A stretch of 64,000 nt of DNA. Source: Paraburkholderia dinghuensis (GTDB taxonomy: Bacteria; Pseudomonadota; Gammaproteobacteria; Burkholderiales; Burkholderiaceae). Location of the stretch: positions 124,001-188,000 of the forward strand of contig NZ_RQIS01000010.1 in NCBI RefSeq assembly GCF_003837865.1. Reading direction: 5' to 3'. Position 1 is the first letter of the stretch. Every line of letters starts with the position of its first letter. Under the pieces are notes generated by a model. The model searched no databases and had not been told where the DNA came from. It saw only the letters and a program-made list of their open reading frames with translations. The position numbers and the translations under genes are program-made. This document shows positions 7,325 to 14,342 of this stretch, piece after piece.

Positions 7325-8827
7325 TCAGAGTGACATCGGTATACGCAGCGTCAGCGTCACATCGGGTGTATCGCGCGTGAGGCCTGCGCCGATGGAAAAG
7401 TTGAGCGTCGTCGTGGGCGACAGCCGGTACGAATAGCCGATCAACAGCGTTCCAAGTACCACGCGCACCGATCCGGGCACGGTCTGGCCGTTCTGCGAGG
7501 TCGGCAATATGATGCTCTGGTCGTAGCCGATACTGACCGAAGCCTTCTCGTTCAGCGCGAGGCCCATGCCGATATTGAAGCCCCAGATGTCGCCAGGTTG
7601 AACGTTGCCGAGGAACTGGGTGGCGCCGTTTCTCAGCGTCAGGGTTTCATCCTTGCCGAAGCTGTGCAGATAGCTGAAGTTGCCGAAGAACACGACCGGG
7701 TCGGTCGGGAAGAGCCAGGTCAGGCCCGGCTGGATAGCCCAGAACCCCGAACCGGTCGGTTGCTGCAATGGCAGGCCGGTGCCGGTCGTGTTCGAAATAC
7801 AGGTTGTCGTGCAGTCGGTGACGACGTCGAACGGGCTCTTGCCCGTGTCAGTCTTCAAGCGCAGCCAGCCCACGTAGTAGAACTTGTCCGGGCCGCCCTG
7901 ATTGAACTGGTAGCGCATCGTCATTTCCACGTCGCCGATGCCATTGCCGTTGCTGCTGATCACGCTGTTGGCCGCTGCGCCCGTGAAGATCTGGCGCCCG
8001 ACCGTATCGTTGGTCTGATAGACATACGGCACGCGCACTTCAAACTCCATCCGGTTCGTGATCCCGTAGCGCATTGCGACGCCACCCGTCAGCGTGGTGG
8101 TCTTGACCTCGCTCACGTTGATGAGGCCGATCAGCAGCGCCGGGATGATCGTGTATCCGACCAGTGAAAGCTGGTTCTCCGACGAATACGCGAACTCGAA
8201 GTATGGTTCGATTACAAACGTGTGCCTTGGCGTCAGCACGCCTGGCTGATCGAAGATCGGTGCGACCGCGGGAGGCCGGGTGTCGACAACGGGCGCCTGG
8301 CCCACCGGTGCATTCTGGCCGGAGCCAGCTTGCCCGCTTTGCACCGGCGCAGATGTGACGCCGCCTGACGAAGTGCCTTGCACCGGCACGGTTTGACCGG
8401 GTGTAGCGGCCTGTGCATTCGTCGTCTGCGGATTGGTGGTCTGCGGGTTGGTGGTATCGCTGGGTGCCGTGGACTGCGCGCTGGTGGCCTGGTCGGTCGT
8501 CGCGCCTTGGGTGCTTGGCGTTGCGCCGCTCGTCGCCGCTGCGCCTATGGGGAGGCCATTGGCATCGGTTCCGCCCGTGCCGCGTTGTTGCTCGAGCTTG
8601 CCGGTATCGAGTGCACGGCTCAGTCGTGCGAAATTCGCCTCCTCTTCGGCGAGCTTGTGCTTGAGCGCTTCGAGTTCCTTGACGCGAACGTTGAGTTCCT
8701 GACGCAAGGTGGTGATATTGTCCTGGGCCGACTGGTCTTCCAGCGACTGTGCCTGGCCCGTTACGCTAAACAGCGCGAGCGTTGCATACGTTATCGCTCG
8801 CATCCGACGAAATGGCATGCGCTTCAC
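7325..8827 (-). CDS. fapF: FapF-like coiled-coil/beta-barrel outer-membrane protein
   Basis: 500 residues from a GTG start with GGAG upstream (ATG nine bases further in is the alternative). Signal peptide to about residue 27 (GQAQ). Residues about 34-78 form a heptad-like coiled coil (TLRQELNVRVKELEALKHKL). A long Thr/Gln/Pro/Ala-rich linker with NPQT repeats runs to about 185, then FDQPGVLTPRHTFVIEP begins a C-terminal beta-barrel of alternating amphipathic strands ending MSL. The order coiled coil, linker, GVLTPR entry, barrel, and segments such as YGITNRMEFEVRVPYVY, match FapF, the trimeric outer-membrane secretor of Fap amyloid in Pseudomonas. Unlike in Pseudomonas it is on the strand opposite the subunit operon and so has its own promoter. 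Confidence 0.8.
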   Translation of the reverse strand: MKRMPFRRMRAITYATLALFSVTGQAQSLEDQSAQDNITTLRQELNVRVKELEALKHKLAEEEANFARLSRALDTGKLEQQRGTGGTDANGLPIGAAATSGATPSTQGATTDQATSAQSTAPSDTTNPQTTNPQTTNAQAATPGQTVPVQGTSSGGVTSAPVQSGQAGSGQNAPVGQAPVVDTRPPAVAPIFDQPGVLTPRHTFVIEPYFEFAYSSENQLSLVGYTIIPALLIGLINVSEVKTTTLTGGVAMRYGITNRMEFEVRVPYVYQTNDTVGRQIFTGAAANSVISSNGNGIGDVEMTMRYQFNQGGPDKFYYVGWLRLKTDTGKSPFDVVTDCTTTCISNTTGTGLPLQQPTGSGFWAIQPGLTWLFPTDPVVFFGNFSYLHSFGKDETLTLRNGATQFLGNVQPGDIWGFNIGMGLALNEKASVSIGYDQSIILPTSQNGQTVPGSVRVVLGTLLIGYSYRLSPTTTLNFSIGAGLTRDTPDVTLTLRIPMSL

Positions 8828-9469
8828 GGAGTCTCTCCATGATTAGGCCTGCTGGTTTTCCCCCGAAGAGGTACTACGGCAACAAGCCAACGCGCTCGGC
8901 GGTGTTCGATCGCCGGACTCCGGCGCTCACCTCCTGTCGCCATGAATACGTGGGACGGATGGTGGATTCGTCGAAGCACGCGCAGGCATTGGCGAGACGA
9001 TGTATCTGCGAAACCAGACAGTTCAATGTTTCGAACCGCAGTGTTGCGCGAATTCGTTTTTGTTGAGTACGCCCGCTTCTAATCCGCTTTTTGCGGTACA
9101 CGTAGCAGGTTACTCGATAAGAGTAGCGCACGTACTTTTGCAAGCCAATAAGGTGAAGCCCGGCTTATGATCGTTACATAACAGAAGCGCCTGTTTTCCA
9201 GAACGTTTTCATGCATTCATCACCACGTCACGATACGTTTCGCATCGCGCGTCTTCTCATTGACATGTTGATCGAGGTTGTCCATCAGGTTCTGTGCAAA
9301 CGCACTGCACTGTGGCCAATTCCGCAGATGAAGACGCGCTTCCTGAGCAACGCGTAGCACGGGTGCTGAAGCGGTCGTGAGGATGGAACGGCGGCGCGAC
9401 AGCCGCGCACATGCAGGGACCGCCGGGAATGGCCATAATAGCGGTTACGCAATTTTGTCACTCACTATC
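8828..9469. other. Intergenic region between fapF-like gene and selD
   Basis: About 640 bases between divergent genes, less G+C-rich than the flanks. It must hold the promoters of both. A short hairpin CCGC-TTTTT-GCGG lies near 9084-9096. The only open frame of note is the 48-codon one listed separately at 9211. No operator was identified. Confidence 0.6.
9211..9357 (+). CDS. Possible 48-residue small protein (doubtful)
   Basis: An ATG-to-TAG frame of 48 codons. The product begins MHSSPRHDTFRIARLL and is basic, with an amphipathic IDMLIEVVHQVL segment. No convincing ribosome-binding site precedes the ATG, and codon choice is less G+C-biased at third positions than in neighbours. It could equally be chance in leader DNA of selD. 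Confidence 0.2.
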   Translation: MHSSPRHDTFRIARLLIDMLIEVVHQVLCKRTALWPIPQMKTRFLSNA

Positions 9470-10537
9470 ATGACCGATCCAGTCGTTGCTCCGTCCGCCG
9501 CTGTGCGCCTCACCAGTCTTTCGCATGGTGGCGGCTGCGGCTGCAAGATCGCGCCGGGCGTGCTTTCCGCGTTGCTCGCGCGCAGCACGCCGCTCACGGC
9601 TGCCTTTCCCAATCTGCTGGTCGGCACCGAAACCGCCGACGACGCTGCCGTCTACAAGCTCAACGACGAGCAGGCGATCGTCGCGACCACCGACTTCTTC
9701 ATGCCGATAGTCGACGATCCGTACGACTTCGGCCGCATCGCCGCCACGAACGCGCTTTCGGACGTCTACGCGATGGGCGGCAAGCCGATTCTCGCGCTCG
9801 CGCTCGTCGGCATGCCGATCAACGTGCTGCCGCACGACGTGATTGCCGCGGTGCTGCGCGGCGGCGAGGATGTCTGTGCGGCGGCGGGCATTCCGGTCGC
9901 GGGCGGCCATTCGATCGACTCGGTCGAGCCGATCTACGGCCTCGCGGCGATCGGTGTCGTGCATCCGGATCGCGTGAAGCGAAATGCGTCGGCGCGTGCG
10001 GGCGATGTCCTCGTGCTGGGCAAGCCGCTCGGCGTGGGCGTGCTCTCGGCAGCGCTCAAGAAGGACCGGCTGGACGCAGCCGGTTATCGCGCGATGGTGG
10101 ACGCCGCCACGCGGCTCAACACGCCGGGCGCGAAGCTCGCCGAACTCGATGGCGTTCACGCGATGACCGACGTGACCGGTTTCGGGTTGCTCGGCCACAC
10201 GCTCGAGATTGCGCGCGGCGCGAACCTGACCGCGCGCGTGCGCTACGGCGACCTGCCGTTCTTGCCGGGCGTCGAGGCGTTTGTCGCGGACGGCGTCTTC
10301 ACGGGCGCGTCAGGCCGCAACTGGGCCTCGTATGGCGAAAGCGTGACGCTTGGCGCCGCGCTGCCGTCCGTCGCGCAGGCGCTGCTGACCGACCCGCAAA
10401 CCTCGGGCGGCTTGCTGATCGCCTGCTCGCGCGATAGCGTCGACGAAGTGCTCGCGATCATGCATGCGGACGGCTTTGCCGATGCCCGCATCATCGGTGA
10501 ACTCGACGCGGGCCCGGCGCGCGTCGAAGTCGTATGA
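9470..10537 (+). CDS. selD: Selenophosphate synthetase (selenide, water dikinase)
   Basis: 355 residues. Makes selenophosphate from selenide and ATP, the selenium donor for selenocysteine and 2-selenouridine. The N-terminal HGGGCGCKI has the catalytic Cys (Cys23, no selenocysteine) and Lys26. AIVATTDFF and NALSDVYAMGGKP are the conserved metal/ATP-binding blocks, and DVTGFGLLGH and LTDPQTSGGLL follow in the usual order. The frame is open 31 codons further upstream, but the family begins at about MTDPVV, so the ATG at 9470 was chosen. The stop overlaps the next gene by ATGA. The tRNA 2-selenouridine synthase gene often found beside selD is not here. Confidence 0.95.
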   Translation: MTDPVVAPSAAVRLTSLSHGGGCGCKIAPGVLSALLARSTPLTAAFPNLLVGTETADDAAVYKLNDEQAIVATTDFFMPIVDDPYDFGRIAATNALSDVYAMGGKPILALALVGMPINVLPHDVIAAVLRGGEDVCAAAGIPVAGGHSIDSVEPIYGLAAIGVVHPDRVKRNASARAGDVLVLGKPLGVGVLSAALKKDRLDAAGYRAMVDAATRLNTPGAKLAELDGVHAMTDVTGFGLLGHTLEIARGANLTARVRYGDLPFLPGVEAFVADGVFTGASGRNWASYGESVTLGAALPSVAQALLTDPQTSGGLLIACSRDSVDEVLAIMHADGFADARIIGELDAGPARVEVV

Positions 10538-11439
10538 GCGGGGAGTCACCGAAAGCCATTTTCTACGCACTCGCGGCGAATCTGGGTATCGCGGCGTGCA
10601 AGTACGTAGCGGCCGCGTTTACCGGTTCCGGCTCGATGTACGCTGAGGCGATTCACTCTACCGCCGATTGCGGCAATCAACTGCTCCTGCTGTTCGGACT
10701 GCGCCAGTCGCGCAAGGCGCCAACGCCCGTGCATCCGATGGGGTCGGGTCGCGCGATCAACTACTACTCGCTGGTTGTCGCACTGCTGCTGTTCTTCGTG
10801 GGCGGCGCGTTCTCGGTGTACGAGGGCGTTCAGCGGTTGTTCGCGCGCGAGCCACTGCAGCATGTCTACATCGCGCTCGCGGTGCTCGGCATTTCGGTGG
10901 TGCTGGAGGCGCTCTCGCTGAGAGGTGCGCTGCGCGAGATTCGTGCGCGCGAACCCAATAAGTCACTGTGGCGCTGGTTTCGCGAGACGCGCGAATCCGA
11001 TCTGCTGGTCGTGGCCGGTGAGGACATCGCCGCGCTCGCGGGTCTTGCCATCGCCTTCGTGGCCGTGTTGCTCACGCTTATTACCGGCAATCCGGTGTGG
11101 GACGCGTGGGGTTCGATTGGCGTGGGTGCGCTGCTGATGTTCATCGCCGCGCTGATTGCGCGCGAAGTGAAGTCGATGATCGTCGGAGAATCGGCGAGTC
11201 CGGAAATGCGTCGCGACATTGAAGCCTTTCTGCGAGCGCGTAGCGAAATTCGCAGCATCATCAATCTCATCACGCTTCAATGGGGCAAGGAGATCGTCGT
11301 CGCCGTGCAGGCCGAGATGATCGACTACGCCGAAAGCCGCGCGATGGTCGAGGCAATCAACGTGATCGAAGCGGACCTGCAGGCGAAGTTTCCTCAGGTA
11401 CGCTGGGTGTTCTTCGAACCCGATTTCGCGGTCCGGTGA
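10534..11439 (+). CDS. Cation diffusion facilitator (CDF) family transporter
   Basis: 301 residues, ATG overlapping the selD stop. The N-terminal half has several hydrophobic helices. AEAIHSTADCGNQ (about residues 28-40) supplies the His-x3-Asp pair of the CDF metal site on helix 2, and GEDIAALAG (about residue 164) the acidic pair on helix 5. The C-terminal 100 residues form the soluble regulatory domain (IVGESASPEMRRDIEAFL...). The two transmembrane metal-ligand motifs resemble the ZNT9-like branch of the family more than zinc exporters such as ZitB. The substrate is probably a divalent cation such as Zn or Mn. Why it is coupled to selD is unclear; a terminator follows 64 bases after the stop. 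Confidence 0.8.
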   Translation: MSGESPKAIFYALAANLGIAACKYVAAAFTGSGSMYAEAIHSTADCGNQLLLLFGLRQSRKAPTPVHPMGSGRAINYYSLVVALLLFFVGGAFSVYEGVQRLFAREPLQHVYIALAVLGISVVLEALSLRGALREIRAREPNKSLWRWFRETRESDLLVVAGEDIAALAGLAIAFVAVLLTLITGNPVWDAWGSIGVGALLMFIAALIAREVKSMIVGESASPEMRRDIEAFLRARSEIRSIINLITLQWGKEIVVAVQAEMIDYAESRAMVEAINVIEADLQAKFPQVRWVFFEPDFAVR

Positions 11440-11502
11440 CGGCGGCGTTACACGTGTGATGCACGACCTCGGCTCGGTATTCGGCTCCCCGAGTAGTGCT
11501 TC

Positions 11503-11532
11503 ACGCCCGGCAATTAAAAACTTGCCGGGCGT
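11503..11532. terminator. Rho-independent-type hairpin after the CDF gene
   Basis: Perfect 11-bp stem ACGCCCGGCAA (11503-11513) / TTGCCGGGCGT (11522-11532), 8-base loop. On the + strand it is followed by ATTCCTGCTTCTT, a poor T-run. It lies between the CDF gene and the oppositely oriented small ORF and may serve both. Confidence 0.65.
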
Positions 11533-11549
11533 ATTCCTGCTTCTTGCGC

Positions 11550-11624
11550 TCAGTGCCGGAATGGCGTCCACACGGGCGTAGTCGTGTCCCAGTGGTCGAG
11601 TTCGGACGGTTGAACCGGTTTCAT
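11550..11624 (-). CDS. 24-residue small protein downstream of a DUF4148 gene
   Basis: An ATG frame of 24 codons ending TGA, preceded by GAAGGAGGGATCACC, one of the strongest Shine-Dalgarno sequences in the window, at ideal spacing. The product begins MKPVQPSELDHW and ends PVWTPFRH: Pro/Thr/Trp-rich, no hydrophobic helix. It lies 50 bases after the stop of the DUF4148 gene on the same strand and just before a hairpin, so it is probably the last gene of that transcript. It could be a peptide precursor or a translated regulatory peptide. I recognise no family. Confidence 0.55.
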   Translation of the reverse strand: MKPVQPSELDHWDTTTPVWTPFRH

Positions 11625-11674
11625 GGTGATCCCTCCTTCAATTCGAAATCCTGAATAAACGTCGATGCGTTGCC

Positions 11675-11977
11675 TTATTGGCCCGCGCGTGCGAGACGCG
11701 TGGCGTTGTCCCGGCCTTCTTCGACTGCGATGCGTTCGGCTTGCGTGCGGCCGATCAGGCTTTGATCCGGATAGCTCGTCTTGTTGAGCGAAGGCAGCGT
11801 GCCGTCGCGATACGCCTCGACGATTTCGGCCTTCACTTCAGCGCGGTTTTTTTGTGCGCCGCTATCAGCTCGCTGCGGTTGCGGACCATAGGTCCCGGAC
11901 AGTCCGATCCCGCCTGCGAACGCGGCGGGACTGGCGATGAGTGCGGCGATAAATGCGGTGGCGAGAGTGCGTTTCAT
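11675..11977 (-). CDS. DUF4148-like small exported protein
   Basis: 100 residues from the ATG preceded by AAGGAGCAGATC; a longer frame to 12076 lacks a good site. The signal peptide ends near AFAGG. The mature part has KAEIVEAYRDGTLP followed by YPDQSLIGRTQAERIAVEE, a variant of the DUF4148 pattern (helix, short Pro/Tyr turn, second helix) also seen at 55262, 55873 and 61553. Such periplasmic proteins are numerous in Burkholderiaceae; their function is unknown. It is followed by the 24-codon ORF. Confidence 0.7.
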   Translation of the reverse strand: MKRTLATAFIAALIASPAAFAGGIGLSGTYGPQPQRADSGAQKNRAEVKAEIVEAYRDGTLPSLNKTSYPDQSLIGRTQAERIAVEEGRDNATRLARAGQ

Positions 11978-12232
11978 GATCTGCTCCTTAAATCGAAACG
12001 CCGCGCTGCGATCGGAATACGAAAGCGGTTTGGCGACAGGAGCAAATGTAGTTGTGCGATTGCCGCGGATAAACATCCCGGAAACGAAATGAATTGTCCA
12101 AATCGCGGAACAATGCTGGAACGATTGTCGCGCGCGATGGCGTGACGAGGCGAGGCGCTGGCGCTCTTCGCGAGCGCCAGCGTGTCAGAATCCCGCGGTG
12201 CGCAAGACGCGCTTGCCGCGCTTATCGCACGG

Positions 12233-13237
12233 TTACGCGACCCACTCCGAAACGACTGGCGTTTCGAGGGCCGGTCCCGATTCGCGCTCTTCGAGCGTGC
12301 GCAACGAGCAGGCTTTGTCGAGCGAGGCGCGCCCGCTCAAAAGTGGGCAGCGGTCGAACACTTCGGCGATCCAGTCGACGAACACGCGTACTTTCGGCGA
12401 CAGATGCCGGCTGTGCGGATAGACGGCTGAGATCGGCATTGGCAGCGGCTTGAAGTCGGGCAGCACCTCGACGAGTTCGCCCGACTTCAGATGAGGCAGC
12501 ACCTGGTAACGCGCGGGCTGGATCAGTCCGAAACCTTCGACGCCACAGGTGACATAGGCATCGGCGTCGTTCACCGAGACGAGGCTCTTTAGCTTGACTT
12601 CCACTTCCTTGCCGTCGACGAGGAACGCCCAGTCGATCACGCGGCCCGTGCGGCTCGAGAAATAATTCACCGCGCGATGGCCTTCGAGATCCTCGAGCGA
12701 TTGCGGCGTGCCGTGCCGTGCCAGATAGTCCGGCGACGCGCATGAAACGCCTTCGAAAATGCCGATTCGGCGTGCCACGAGCGACGAATCCTGCAGCGCG
12801 CCCACGCGCACCACGCAATCGACACCTTCCTGCACCAGATCGACCGGCCGGTCGGTAAGTCCAAGTTGCAGATCGATATCCGGATAACGCGTGTGGAATT
12901 CGCACAGAGACGGAATCACGATCAGCCGGCCGATCGAACCTGGCATATCGATGCGCAGCTTGCCGTGCGGCTTGCGGTTGCGGTCCTGGAACGTCTGCTC
13001 GGTTTCATCGACGTCCGCGAGAATCCGCACGCAGCGCTCGTAATACGCGGCGCCGTCCGGCGTGAGCGCGAGGCGCCGCGTCGTGCGATGCATGAGACGC
13101 ACGCCGAGAAAGGCTTCGAGATTCTGGATGATCGTCGTGACCGAGGCACGCGGCATGTCGAGCGTTTCGGCTGCGCGAGTAAAGCTGTTCGTATCGACGA
13201 CGCGGGTGAACACCTGCATGGCCTGAAGGCGGTCCAT
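12233..13237 (-). CDS. bpeT: LysR-family regulator of the adjacent RND efflux operon (BpeT/CeoR-like)
   Basis: 334 residues. The N-terminal winged helix-turn-helix (FTRVVDTNSFTRAAETLDMPRAS, about residues 10-32) is typical of LysR regulators, followed by the co-inducer domain (from about residue 92, KLRIDMPGSIGRLIVIPSL). It is divergent from the hydrolase/RND operon, as BpeT is from llpE-bpeEF-oprC in B. pseudomallei and CeoR is in B. cenocepacia, where it activates efflux. The start at MDRLQAMQVF is the family start; the frame open for 80 codons upstream runs through the intergenic region and is rejected. The C-terminus extends about 30 residues past the conserved domain. The effector is unknown; salicylate-type aromatics induce the related Ceo pump. 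Confidence 0.85.
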   Translation of the reverse strand: MDRLQAMQVFTRVVDTNSFTRAAETLDMPRASVTTIIQNLEAFLGVRLMHRTTRRLALTPDGAAYYERCVRILADVDETEQTFQDRNRKPHGKLRIDMPGSIGRLIVIPSLCEFHTRYPDIDLQLGLTDRPVDLVQEGVDCVVRVGALQDSSLVARRIGIFEGVSCASPDYLARHGTPQSLEDLEGHRAVNYFSSRTGRVIDWAFLVDGKEVEVKLKSLVSVNDADAYVTCGVEGFGLIQPARYQVLPHLKSGELVEVLPDFKPLPMPISAVYPHSRHLSPKVRVFVDWIAEVFDRCPLLSGRASLDKACSLRTLEERESGPALETPVVSEWVA

Positions 13238-13326
13238 TACCACTCTCCAAAAGAGTTCGGCCACACCGCGCGGCACGCAAAGAGGTGCGCCGCGCGAAAA
13301 AAACGAACCACATTGTTCAGGTGCGC

Positions 13327-13384
13327 CGAATTGTGTTGCCCGATTATAGGCATTTATTCGGAGGTCTGCCGAACGCACAATTCG
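13327..13384. promoter_or_regulatory. Candidate LysR-type operator dyads
   Basis: In the 186-base divergent gap, CGAATTGTG (13327-13335) is repeated inverted as CACAATTCG (13376-13384), and a second dyad TTCGG-N7-CCGAA (13357-13373) lies between them. Two-site arrangements like this are usual for LysR regulators. The assignment is inferred from position. Confidence 0.45.
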
Positions 13385-13423
13385 CTCATTCAAACTTACC
13401 CTGGCGCATTGCGCCGGTTCGAC

Positions 13424-14305
13424 ATGGAAGCATTCAAGCCTTCGGGTTCGCGGGATGTGGCCGACGATGCGGCTCAAAATGCCGATGCGCCGACCGGCAG
13501 CATGGGTTCAGGTGTCGCGGCGGGCGATCTGCTCACGACTGACGTCATGATCGAGGGCTTTGCGCAGCAGATTGCCTTGCGCCTCTATCGACCCGCCGGT
13601 GCGAGCGGGTTGCCGATTCTGCTTTATTTTCACGGCGGCGGTTTTGTGCGCGGCACGCTCGACGACGCCGACGTTGCGGCACGCAATCTCTCAACGCGAC
13701 TGCCTGCACTCGTCGTTTCAGTGGGCTATTCGCTCGCGCCGAAGTATCCGTTTCCGGCAGCGCCCGAAGACGCGTATCGCGCAGCGCTGTGGAGCATGAC
13801 ACTGGGCCGCGCATTTGGCGGCGACGCAAAACGCGTGGTCGCAGCGGGTCATGACGCCGGTGGCCAGATCGCCAACGTGCTCGCGTTCATCGGACGCGAT
13901 CGCGGTGACGTGCGGCTCGTGGCGCAGGCGCTTTTCGCGCCGATGCTCGATCCGAGTCTCACGCGACTTGGCGACGAGCGCCGCCTCGGCTCGGACATCA
14001 CAGCGGGCGAATGCGCCGCGTGCTATCGCGCCTATCTGCCCGATGCGGCCCAGCGCGTGCATCCGTACGCGGCGCCGCTCGAATCGATGCGGCTTGCCGG
14101 ACTGCCGCCGACGCTGATCGTCACCGCGCAGAACGACGTCCTGCATATCGAAGCCGAGAAGTACGCAAGCCGTCTGATCGACGCTGGCGTGCGCACCCAG
14201 GTGGTGCGCTATCCGCGGATTTCGCACGCGCAGATCGCGAACTATGAGGCCGCGCTCAGCGAAGCGGTGCGCTTCTTCAAAGGCTGTTTCGAGGCTGGTG
14301 CATAA
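13424..14305 (+). CDS. llpE: Alpha/beta hydrolase of the efflux locus (LlpE-like), Asp at the nucleophile position
   Basis: 293 residues of the hormone-sensitive-lipase/acetyl-esterase type: oxyanion HGGGFVRG (about residues 70-77), a SLAPKYPFPAAPEDAY block, a late acid near TAQNDVLHIE and a His in RISHAQ. In this family the elbow is GDSAGG, but here it reads GHDAGG, putting Asp144 where the nucleophilic Ser should be. It is the first gene of the efflux operon, as is llpE, the lipase-like gene preceding bpeE/ceoA, where its role in efflux is not established. The ATG at 13424 gives a normal family length; the longer frame upstream overlaps the regulator gene. It may be inactive as an esterase, or use an Asp nucleophile as epoxide hydrolases do. 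Confidence 0.8.
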   Translation: MEAFKPSGSRDVADDAAQNADAPTGSMGSGVAAGDLLTTDVMIEGFAQQIALRLYRPAGASGLPILLYFHGGGFVRGTLDDADVAARNLSTRLPALVVSVGYSLAPKYPFPAAPEDAYRAALWSMTLGRAFGGDAKRVVAAGHDAGGQIANVLAFIGRDRGDVRLVAQALFAPMLDPSLTRLGDERRLGSDITAGECAACYRAYLPDAAQRVHPYAAPLESMRLAGLPPTLIVTAQNDVLHIEAEKYASRLIDAGVRTQVVRYPRISHAQIANYEAALSEAVRFFKGCFEAGA

Positions 14306-14342
14306 CGATAACGAACATTGCTCACTTCTCCTGGAGCCCGAC

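Noticed and set aside
13238..13477. 80-codon extension of the LysR gene
   Set aside because: Would read through the divergent promoter; LysR proteins begin at the HTH-proximal Met.
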